This document shows, in pieces, positions 43,263-51,757 of a DNA stretch of 64,000 nt. Source of the DNA: CAVUCH01 sp963739995 (GTDB lineage Bacteria > Acidobacteriota > Vicinamibacteria > Vicinamibacterales > JAENWD01); the NCBI GenBank assembly GCA_963739995.1, contig CAVUCH010000004.1:434001-498000 (forward strand), written 5' to 3'. The position numbers were made by a program, and so were the translations under genes. Under the pieces are notes generated by a model. That model did no database searches, was not told the DNA's origin, and saw only the letters and a list, made by a program, of their open reading frames with translations. Position 1 is the stretch's first letter, and each line of letters opens with the position of its first letter.

Positions 43263-45845
43263 CTACTGCGTGTTGACGTGCGCCGGAAGCGAATGCTGCA
43301 GGACTGTGAAGAACTGGCGGAAGGATTCCATGACGAGGAACCGCTGCCCGTCCGGGGTGACGGAGTACTGGGACCAGCCCCATGTGGGCACTAGATTTGT
43401 GGTGAACAGCGGTTTCGGCGTGTCGATCTCCAACGTCGGGATGGTCCGAATGGCCACACTCATGACCTGCCCGCCCAGCGTCATGAAGAATAGCTCGCGA
43501 CCATCCCGCCTCCAGTGCGGCTGCACGCCGCCCGCGACGGACACCTGCCGCTTCCCCGCGAAATCGGGGAAGGTCGCCACGTAGATCTCCAACTGACCCG
43601 ATTCTTCGCTGTTGTACGCCACCCAGTGGCCATCTGCCGACACGTGCGTTTCGTCAATCTCGACCGCTTGGGGAAGCCGGATGGCCGCCCCCGATCCAAA
43701 CGCGGGTACCGCGACTGCGGGAGACGGCCCCTTGCAGATTAGGAGTTTCCCGTCGGCGGTCCAGTCATCGACGGTCATGCCGGTGGCACCCGTCACCGCC
43801 GCTTCGGATCCCGTCACCAGATTCTTCCGGAAGACACCCGTCCCCCATCTGCTGAATGCGAGGTGCTTCTCGTCCGGAGACCACGTTGGGTCCGCCACGA
43901 TACCGGGGTCCTGAGTTAGACGCGAGAACACGCCCTTCGTTGAGTCCGCCATCCAGAGATCTGTGCTATTTGGATCCCCGCGTGCGACCGCCACACGCGC
44001 ACCGCTGGGTGACAGGACCACCTGTCGGTACTCGGCCGGGTCGCCGAGGGTGCCCAGACGCGCGCCGCGCCGGTCGAACCACACGAGAGACTTGAATTCG
44101 CTCTCGACGGAACGGTACGTGACCGTTCCGTTGCGGGAGACCGAAAACCGCATCGCCACGACGCCGTCGGCCACGGGGAACTCCGGTTCGCGAGCGTGTG
44201 GCTCTTCGGGACGCCACGCTCGTGCCATCAGGGTCCGTTGGCGCACGTACAGCAGATGACCCGAAGCATACCGAGCCGGGGCTGTAACCTCAGGCACAGG
44301 CTGCACATCCGTCGATCCGAGAGCGGCGACGAACAGTCTGGTTCGCGGACCGCGCACGAGGTACAGGAAGTGCTGGCCGTCCGGCAGGAACGCTGGAGCA
44401 GCGTGGCCCTGTTCCTTTCGGGACCTATCAAGCCGCGTCGCGGCAGTCGCGGTTCCTCCTCCACCTAAACGTCGGATAGGGTCATCACCCTCATATTCCC
44501 CATTATCGAAGAGCACCACGCCCTGCTGGTTCATGGTCGCCCCGCGGGGGTGCAAAAAACCTCCCGCGTACCCCAACGTCACAACCCCGCCGCCATTGAC
44601 ATCGACCCGCCGGATCTGGTCCCCGACAGAGAACCCAATCGTGCGCCCGTCGGGAGACCAGAATGGTCCCATGGCTTCCTCGGTTCCGGGCAGGGGCCTC
44701 ACGACCGAGGCGTCTAACGTCCGAACGTACAAGCGGCGGATGCCGTCGACCACACCTGCGAACACGACCGCGTGGCCATCGGGGGAAATCTCCGGCCCGT
44801 CTCCCCAATCGTGGAGGGACAACCGTGGCGGCAGGAGAATCTCGGTTCTACTCGGGGTCGGGGTGGCCGTTTCAGGACGGCGCGGGAGGAGTGATATCGC
44901 CGCGATGATCATCGCCGTTCCAGCGGCGGCCCACGGCATCCACTCCCTCCAGCGGGCGCGGCGGGGTGGCGCTGGGCTCAAGGCAGATCCCTGTTGGAGC
45001 ACCCAGTCGAGCTGCATCTTCACGTCGTGAGCGGTTTGCCACCGGTCAGCCGGTTCCTTTGCGAGGCACCCCTGAACCACATGATCGAAAACGGGTGGGG
45101 CCACGGGGGCCAGCGTCGAGACCGCCGGTACGTCGGCTTCGAGAATCTTTGCGATCAGACTCGCCTGCGTGGTGGCCTCGAACGCCCGTCGCCCGGTGGC
45201 CATCTCATGCAAGATGCTGCCGAGCGCGAAGATGTCGGTACGCGCATCCGCTGGCACACCCTGCACTTGTTCGGGTGCCATGTACTGCAGGGTGCCGATG
45301 ATCGTGCCCTGTGCCGTGCCCGTTCCGGGCGCGGTCGCGAGCATCGAGAGTGCCTGCCCCGCCGCGCCGACGGTGTGCTTCGCGAGGCCGAAATCGAGCA
45401 GCTTGGTGCCCGCCGCTGTCAGCATGATGTTCGCGGGCTTCAGATCGCGGTGCACAATGCCGTGCCGGTGCGCTGTCTCAAGGGCGTCCGCGATCTCGAT
45501 CCCGAAGCGGAGTAACTGTGCGAGCGGCAGCGGCCCGCGTTCGATACGTGCGGCGAGCGTCTCCCCTTCGAGCAGTTCGAGTACGAGGTACTCGATGTCG
45601 TGCTCTCGCCCGATATCGTACAAGCCGCAGATGTGCGGGTGATTCAGCGCCGAGATCGCCTTCGCCTCGCGCTCGAAGCGTGCGCGGAACTCTGCGTCGC
45701 TCGCGAGCTCGGGCGCGAGCACCTTCACCGCGACCTTGCGGTCGAGACGCGTATCACGGGCCTGATACACCTCGCCCATGCCTCCAACCCCAATCAGCGA
45801 GAGGACTTCAAAGGGACCGAGCCGGGATCCGGCCTGCAACGCCAT
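43263..45845 (-). CDS. Transmembrane Ser/Thr kinase with PD40/WD40-like propeller
   Basis: This is an 860-residue kinase. The kinase domain (10-275) has GVGGMGEVYQARD, VAVKVLAPE, HRDLKPANIML, DFGLAKH and YMAPEQVQG. A transmembrane helix (WMPWAAAGTAMIIAAISLL) is near 305. Extracytoplasmic TolB/PD40 repeats follow (SPDGHAVVFAGV, WSPDGRTIGFSV, WSPDEKHLAFSR, DGHWVAYNSEESGQLEIYV). The ATG overlaps the stop of the upstream kinase by one base (TGATG), so translation is coupled. It ends 80 bp from the insertion sequence. The target of phosphorylation is not evident. Confidence 0.93.
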   Translation of the reverse strand: MALQAGSRLGPFEVLSLIGVGGMGEVYQARDTRLDRKVAVKVLAPELASDAEFRARFEREAKAISALNHPHICGLYDIGREHDIEYLVLELLEGETLAARIERGPLPLAQLLRFGIEIADALETAHRHGIVHRDLKPANIMLTAAGTKLLDFGLAKHTVGAAGQALSMLATAPGTGTAQGTIIGTLQYMAPEQVQGVPADARTDIFALGSILHEMATGRRAFEATTQASLIAKILEADVPAVSTLAPVAPPVFDHVVQGCLAKEPADRWQTAHDVKMQLDWVLQQGSALSPAPPRRARWREWMPWAAAGTAMIIAAISLLPRRPETATPTPSRTEILLPPRLSLHDWGDGPEISPDGHAVVFAGVVDGIRRLYVRTLDASVVRPLPGTEEAMGPFWSPDGRTIGFSVGDQIRRVDVNGGGVVTLGYAGGFLHPRGATMNQQGVVLFDNGEYEGDDPIRRLGGGGTATAATRLDRSRKEQGHAAPAFLPDGQHFLYLVRGPRTRLFVAALGSTDVQPVPEVTAPARYASGHLLYVRQRTLMARAWRPEEPHAREPEFPVADGVVAMRFSVSRNGTVTYRSVESEFKSLVWFDRRGARLGTLGDPAEYRQVVLSPSGARVAVARGDPNSTDLWMADSTKGVFSRLTQDPGIVADPTWSPDEKHLAFSRWGTGVFRKNLVTGSEAAVTGATGMTVDDWTADGKLLICKGPSPAVAVPAFGSGAAIRLPQAVEIDETHVSADGHWVAYNSEESGQLEIYVATFPDFAGKRQVSVAGGVQPHWRRDGRELFFMTLGGQVMSVAIRTIPTLEIDTPKPLFTTNLVPTWGWSQYSVTPDGQRFLVMESFRQFFTVLQHSLPAHVNTQ

Positions 45846-48666
45846 CACTTGTCCACGTTGTCGAGCATCCAGAGGTTGCCAGTGACGCTTGCCATCGTGA
45901 GGAGCGCCCGGCGTGCTGAGATGCCGATTTCGGTGCTCGACACGTCTGGTGAGATCACGAGACCGGGGGTGTCGAAGTGCGTGAGGCTGAAGGGTTCTCC
46001 TATAGGCTTCCCACGCGCCGTGTCAATTCGGATCCCCCACAGATTGAAGAATGAGGTGTTCTGCTGCGACACAAAATAGATCGTCCGGCCGTCCGGGGCC
46101 CATCGAGGTTTGTCAGCGCCCTCGTGTTCTGGGACGATGTGAGTCCAGCCCGCGCGGGCTGCTCCGGCTGCGGGAGTGACGACCAACTGCGTGCGCGCCG
46201 GTCCGTCGGTCGGTTGCGTCACGAAGCTGAGCCACCGTCCATCTGGTGAGAAGCGGCCTTGCCAGAGTCTGGCCTGTGCATCCTCAACCAGCACTCGGTC
46301 AGAGGTGGTGCCAGTAACGTTCTCTGTGGGCCACAGCTCCAACCGAGCCATCCCTGTATAGATTGGAGATAAATACGAACCTAAAAGAGCGCGACCATCC
46401 CGCGTCCAATCGGACGGCAGCAACACACTCTGGGTACTCCAGGGGCCGAGAACGCGCTCCGCGCCGCCCCACTCCCGCACGGCCAGCGCCCATTCCCCGG
46501 GGGGACGCCGGTCCGGCCGAAAAAGGCTGTATGCGATCCTCTTCCCGTCTCGTGACCAGCGCGGACTGACGGCATCCTGCGCGAACAGCTCGGTCCGACC
46601 GCTGTCGATCCGCGTGACCCAGAGATCCACACGGTCGCTCCCTGCCCGCGTCAGGCCGTATGCGACGGTGCGACCGTCAGGGGAGAGATCGGCTGTCGTG
46701 ACTCCGCCCTCTTCCGGCGTCACCGGCCGACCCTCGCCGGTCACCCGGCCAGCGACCGCGTCAAACGGAGAAACCCACAGTCGCACGGATTCTCGCTGTG
46801 TCGTGAACACGAGTCGCGTGCCATCGGACGACAGCGACGCCGCCACATCAGCACCGATACCCGTGGTCAGCCGCTCGGCGGACAGCCATGCCAGCGTTCG
46901 GGGCTCGACCCGAATTTTCCAGACATTCCGCACGGCCTTCACGGTGGCGTCGGCGAACAGCGCATCGCCTGAGGCATTCCACTGAAATCGCAGCACGCGC
47001 GCCCCCTGCTCGCGGCCTGCGAGTGGAAGCTCGGGGGCCATGGCTGATGTGGTGACACGGTCATCATCCGGCGACACAGTGAAGAACCCGTATCCGCTCT
47101 GCCGGTGAAGGCCGATTGCCGACAGACGACCATCCGGGTGGAAGGCAATCCAGTCCCACATGCCTCCACGCAGGAAGTCTTGCAGCAACTCGCGTGGTGG
47201 GTCTCCACCGTCGCGTGAAACACGGTACACATGAATCACGCCTGCTGAGGAGACGCGGAACAGAATCCCCGCCCCGTCGGCGGACCACTGCGGGTGCACA
47301 CCAAAGGAGCTGAGGTGCCGCTCAGGTCCCCCAAGCGCGGGTACCACGAACAGGCCCCCACCATCGCGCTCGGAGCGAAACACGATGCTTCGGCCGTCCG
47401 GCGACCATGACGGCTGTGTGTCCGGCGCGGGTGAGGTCGTGAGCTGCACCGGTTCACCACCGCCAATCGGGTGTGACCAGATATCGAAATTGCCGCTGCG
47501 ATCCGACGCATAGGCGATCCGTGTGCCGTCTGGTGACCATGTCACGTCCGTCTGAAGTCCCGGTCCGAACGTCAGTCGTGTCAGATTGCGCTGGACAGGT
47601 GCGGCGCTCGGTGCGACCGGCATCGGTTCAGGCTGCGCCGTTCGCCACGTCCACACGCCGAGCCCCGTCCCCAGCACGAGCACGACGGCTGCGACCGCGA
47701 GCCACACGCGATGCCTCTGCCGAGGCGGCACGACCGTTCGACTGGAACCGCTGGGCGCAGGCTCCGTTGTGAACGCCGTGACGGATGCGTTCCCGGACTG
47801 TGCGTGCGATTGCAAATCCTCGCGAAGCGCTTGCAGGTCGAGCAGCAGGTCCTGCACCGTCTGATACCGCTGGGAGCGGCCCTTCCGCAGCGTCTTCGTC
47901 AGGATGCGTTGCAGTTCCGCTGGAGCGTCGGGCTCGAAGCGCGCCAGCGGGGCTGGCTCGTTCTGTAGGATGGCGGCGAGCACGTCGGTGCCGCTCGGCC
48001 CGGCGAACGGGTGCGCCCCGCGATCATCTCGTACAGCAGCACACCGAGCGACCAAATGTCCGTCCGAGCATCCACCTGCTGGCCACGGGCCTGTTCGGGC
48101 GACATGTAGGCAGCGGTGCCCACAACGCTGCCCGTGTCGGTGTAGACGCCCATCCGTGTGGTGTCCGCCCCCTCCGGCGCGACCGGTGCGAGCTTCGCCA
48201 GACCAAAGTCCAGCACCTTCAGGACGCCGTCAGGCCGGAGCATCACGTTCTCCGGCTTCACGTCACGATGGACGATCCCGGCCGCGTGCGCGACGCTCAG
48301 GGCGGCCGCCACCTGAATGGCGATGTCGAGCGCCTCACGCAGCGAGAGGCCGGACGTGGAGAGTCGCTGCCGGAGGGTCTCCCCCTCGACGTGCTCCATC
48401 GCGATGTAGTGCTGGCCCTCGCTCGTGTGATCGAGCGCGTAGATCGTGCAGACGTTCGGGTGATTGAGCGCAGACGCGGCGCGGGCTTCCTGTTCGAAGC
48501 GGAGAATGCGGCTGGGATCGCGCGTGAGGTCCGGAGGTAGGAGTTTCAGAGCGACCTTGCGCCCGAGGCGCAACTCCGTGGCAAGCCAGACCTCGCCCAT
48601 GCCTCCGGCACCAATCAGGGCGACTACCTCGTAAGGGCCAAGCCGTGCGCCCGGCTGTAGTGGCAT
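45845..48666 (-). pseudogene. Transmembrane Ser/Thr kinase with PD40 repeats, frameshifted
   Basis: The first frame (48666 to about 48000) carries the kinase domain: GAGGMGEVWLATELRLGR, HRDVKPENVMLR, DFGLAKL, AYMSPEQARGQQ and YEMIAGRT. The second frame resumes with HPFAGPSGTDVLAAIL. It includes a transmembrane helix (VWLAVAAVVLVLGTGLGVW) and many PD40 repeats (WSPDGTRIAYASDRSGNFDIW), ending NLWMLDNVDK at 45845. Adding one G in the CACCCG near 48012 gives GRTPFAGPSG and one protein of about 940 residues. It is upstream partner of the kinase starting at 45845 (TGATG). Its promoter is that at 48675-48687. Confidence 0.85.
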
Positions 48667-48674
48667 GTGCTGGC

Positions 48675-48687
48675 GGATTATACGTGG
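48675..48687 (-). promoter_or_regulatory. Kinase promoter, perfect TATAAT close to the start codon
   Basis: CCACGTATAATCC on the minus strand is identical to 35506-35518. TATAAT ends 10 bases before the ATG at 48666, so the kinase mRNA should be nearly leaderless. Confidence 0.6.
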
Positions 48688-48942
48688 CGGACCGATTCGG
48701 CCTGCTGAGTTCGGCAGTGTTTAATCACCCCCGAGCGGCACAGCCCGTCGCCGCTTGCCACCGCGTTTCCGGCGCACGCGACGATCACGCGTTGAGCGCA
48801 CCTGAACGTCCGTGCGACCGGGACATGCACGTGGTCGTTTACCCGGTGTACCGGGTGACGGCGGACGGCCCGTGTCGATCCCATTCAGCGTCTCACCATG
48901 GACTGCCGGCGCGCCGGTGTTGGCCGACGCGGATGCTGTGAG

Positions 48943-49437
48943 TCAGCTCCGGTCGTAGAAGGCCGGCGGCTCGACGCCAAGCGTACGCAGGTAGACGTAT
49001 CCCTGCCCGCGATGATGGATCTCGTTGTCGATCCAGTAGAGGAACAGCCCGTAGACAACGCCTTCCCACTGGCCGAACGCCTTGTCGACTTCCTGAAATC
49101 GCAGGGGCGGAATCCTGGCCCAGAGCGCTTCGATTTCGTCGGTCGTCTGGTCCCACAGGCGAAGAAGCTCCGACTTCGTGCTGGGCGTCGGCGCATCCTT
49201 GGGATAGACGATTGGCCACTCGCGGGTCGCGAGCCCTCTCATGCCTGCGCTTGCCATGCGGATCATCTCAAGTGCCATGGCCGAGAACGGTCGCATCCCG
49301 CCAATCGAGAACCCGAAGAGCGCGTCGTCGGGAAACACCTGAATCATGCGGCGCGTGACGCGGCGGTGTCCCTGCCAGTGCTCGAGGAGCGCATCGTAAG
49401 GAATCACGACTGCGGGCGCCGGTTTGTCGAGAGCCAA
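48943..49437 (-). CDS. DinB family protein
   Basis: This is a 164-residue four-helix-bundle protein of the DinB/YfiT type. The metal-binding His is near the first helix (EHWQGHRRVTRRMI) and the C-terminal motif is NEIHHRGQGYVYLRTLGVEPPAFY. Family members are thiol S-transferases or metal enzymes linked to DNA damage or detoxification. The TTG start at 49437 is supported by GGAGG 7 bases upstream. It is a single gene; the next supported gene on that strand is the damaged decarboxylase at 50482. Confidence 0.88.
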   Translation of the reverse strand: MALDKPAPAVVIPYDALLEHWQGHRRVTRRMIQVFPDDALFGFSIGGMRPFSAMALEMIRMASAGMRGLATREWPIVYPKDAPTPSTKSELLRLWDQTTDEIEALWARIPPLRFQEVDKAFGQWEGVVYGLFLYWIDNEIHHRGQGYVYLRTLGVEPPAFYDRS

Positions 49438-50036
49438 GACGAACCTCCATCAATTCGAGTCACCGCCAGGTATCAACCGGACATCAGCGTGGGCGTCGAT
49501 ACGTGTCAGCCGCCATCATAGTTCCGGTCGTGTTTTGAGTTTCACCACGGCCTGCTAGGCTACGGCGTGGCCAACGATGAGTTAATCGTCGTCGAGGCGT
49601 CTCGTGCTCGCGAGCTGGCTGCCTTGTGGAACGCCAGACCTGGGGCGGCGTGAGACGCAAGGCGCCTTCTCTCCATGAAAAAGGGTCACGGTCGGCCAGG
49701 CGCTGCGGTGGACGGAGGGAGCGGCGACGAGTCCTGCGGAGAGGCCGAAGAGGGATCGTCCTCTCGGCACCAATCAGCGACCGCAATTCATTCAGCCTCA
49801 CGTCAGCATGAGGCTGAGCGACCGTTCGAGCCGCTACGACCGACGCCGCCGCGGACCACCGAGGGAGATCGTCCCGGCCGACAACCCGACCACCGACACC
49901 CTCACCGAGGCGCCCGTGTCCAGCGCACCCGTCGGTCGCGTGTTTGGCCCCGATGGAGACTGCCGGTGGCGGCCGTGCGCAAGACGCCGCGCCGACGCCG
50001 TGGGTGTGGTCGATGTGACCGGTCGCCGGCGCGGCG
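49438..50036. other. Gap with dispersed repeat copy
   Basis: Bases 49687-49758 are the second copy of the 72-bp repeat at 37670-37741. Otherwise no supported gene; frames here have unlikely composition. A change toward very high GC begins at about 49800, where the decarboxylase/sigma block starts. Confidence 0.5.
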
Positions 50037-50482
50037 TCACTCCCACCTGGTTCCGGCAGGCACCCGGAATGTGGTGTTGAGGCGGTTGAAGAAGTTGGTG
50101 ATCGCCACCATCAGCACCAAGGCCCCGAGCTGCCGCTCGTCGTACTGCTTCCTCGCCGCCGCCCAGATCTCGTCGGTGACGGCGCCGGGCCGGTCGGCCA
50201 GCCGGGTCGCGGCCTCCGCGAGCGCCAGCGCGGCCCGCTCGGCGGCGTCGAAGAGCGGGTTCTCGTACCACGCAGCGACGGTGAGCAGCTTCTCAGAGCT
50301 GACGCCGGCCTTGGCCGCGCTTGCGGCCCCGGCGTCGACGAGCGGAGGTTGATGGCCACGCGTAGGTGCACCAGCTCAAGCGTCTGACGCGGTACGCCAC
50401 CGGAGTACACCGCCTTGAAAAGGTGGTGGACACCTGCCGTGACGTCGGGTTGGCTCGTTGCGTTCTGGATACGGGCCGTCAT
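50037..50482 (-). pseudogene. Carboxymuconolactone decarboxylase (AhpD-like), damaged
   Basis: The N-terminal part (starts at 50482 after GGAGGAG) reads GGVPRQTLELVHLRVAIN. A second frame then reads VDAGAASAAKAGVSSEKLL through VLMVAITNFFNRLNTTFRVP to the stop at 50037. Between them the CxxC catalytic region (expected as NGCSxCVDAG) is missing because of a short out-of-frame deletion. The catalytic Cys pair is therefore lost, not just frame-shifted. The gene is divergent from the ECF41 sigma factor, the characteristic partner arrangement. Confidence 0.8.
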
Positions 50483-50575
50483 CTCTCCTCCAGGGGAGCA
50501 GATCGTGAATCAGTGGACGGCACTACGACGTCCCGGCCCGACAGATGGTAACGCCGGCCCGGGTGTTACCTCGCC

Positions 50576-50602
50576 GGCGCGCGATGCGTCCTGGTAGTGA
50601 CA
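50576..50602 (-). promoter_or_regulatory. ECF41-type promoter candidate for the decarboxylase gene
   Basis: On the minus strand TGTCACT is followed after 16 bases by CGCC, close to the TGTCACA-16/17-CGTC motif recalled for ECF41 sigma factors. It points at the decarboxylase gene (50482), the expected regulon member. Confidence 0.5.
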
Positions 50603-50626
50603 CCGCCGAACGCGCCAAGGAGAACG

Positions 50627-51499
50627 GTGACCGAGGAAGAAGAGCTGGCCGCGCAGGTCCAGATCCAGCGCCCCTATCTGCACGGGATCGCGTTCCGCAT
50701 GCTCGGCTCGCATGCGGAGGCGGACGACGCCGTTCAGGAGGCGTGGCTACGGCTCGCCCGCAGCGACGCGGGCAGCATCGAGGACCTGCGCGGCTGGCTG
50801 ACCACCGTGACTGGCCGGATCTGCCTGGACGCGCTGCGCAGGCGGGGGGTACGGGGCGAGCAACCGCTGGAGCTCCACGTCAGCATGCCCGGGTGGGACA
50901 CGCTCGCCGACTCGGGCATCGATCCGGAGGAGCAGGCGCTGCTCGCCGACTCCGTCGGCCTGGCGCTGTACGTCGTCATGGACGCGCTCACACCGCCCGA
51001 ACGGGTGTCGTTCGTGCTCCACGACATCTTCGACATCCCCTTCGACACGATCGCCGCCATCCTCGGACGCAGCACCCCGGCCGCCAAGATGCTCGCCAGC
51101 CGCGCCCGTGGGCGCCTGCGGCTGGGCACGCCACCGGCCGGTACCCATCCCGCAGCCCGAGACGTCATCACCGCTTTTTTGGCCGCAGCCGGCACAGGCG
51201 ACATCGCCGCACTGCTGACCGTGCTCGCCCCCGACGCCGAGCTCCGGGCACACGGGCTTCAGGGAACCGTCGTCATCCGCGGCGCAGGCCAGATCGCCGC
51301 CCAGGCGACCAGGTTCGCGCGTCCGAACGCGCGGGCACACCCGGTACTCGTGGACGGCATCCCGGGCGTTCTCGTTACCGTCGGTGGACGACCGGTCACC
51401 GTCATGGCCTTCACGGTCAGAGACGGTACTGTCACCGCGATCCGCGTCCTGACCGCACCAACCCGACTGGGTCAGGTCGTCCCCTTGTGGGTCGCCTGA
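50627..51499 (+). CDS. ECF41 (SigJ-like) sigma factor with SnoaL-like tail
   Basis: This is a 290-residue ECF sigma factor. Region 2 (AYRM-type GIAFRMLGSHAEADDAVQEA, then WLTTVTGRICLDALRRR) and region 4 (PPERVSFVLHDIFDIPF, IAAILGRSTPAAKMLASRAR) are complete. They are followed by an NTF2/SnoaL-like extension (DVITAFLAAAGTGDIAALL, VDGIPGVLVTVGG). In ECF41 this tail replaces the anti-sigma factor and tunes activity. GTG at 50627 is supported by AAGGAG 4 bases upstream. GC bias and sequence style look actinobacterial, suggesting transfer of the pair. The divergent target is a damaged decarboxylase, so the regulon may be decaying. Confidence 0.9.
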   Translation: MTEEEELAAQVQIQRPYLHGIAFRMLGSHAEADDAVQEAWLRLARSDAGSIEDLRGWLTTVTGRICLDALRRRGVRGEQPLELHVSMPGWDTLADSGIDPEEQALLADSVGLALYVVMDALTPPERVSFVLHDIFDIPFDTIAAILGRSTPAAKMLASRARGRLRLGTPPAGTHPAARDVITAFLAAAGTGDIAALLTVLAPDAELRAHGLQGTVVIRGAGQIAAQATRFARPNARAHPVLVDGIPGVLVTVGGRPVTVMAFTVRDGTVTAIRVLTAPTRLGQVVPLWVA

Positions 51500-51757
51500 C
51501 GCGTGACAGCGGGCGATGCTCGGAAAGGCAAGGGCAAAAAGTGTGCGCTCGCCCGTGAGCTCTCGAGCCGACAGATGCCGACCTTCCGACAGAGGTCGGC
51601 CACCGGCACCCCCTGGTCGGCCTGGGAACATGACATTGTTGACGCGCGTTGGCGATCTGTCGTTCGCGGACGGCCTCATAAAGAGCGGATCAACGCCGCG
51701 GGGGCAGCGGGAATACAGGAGCGGAGGCGTTGGGACGGGCGACTGGCGGCCCCGCGG

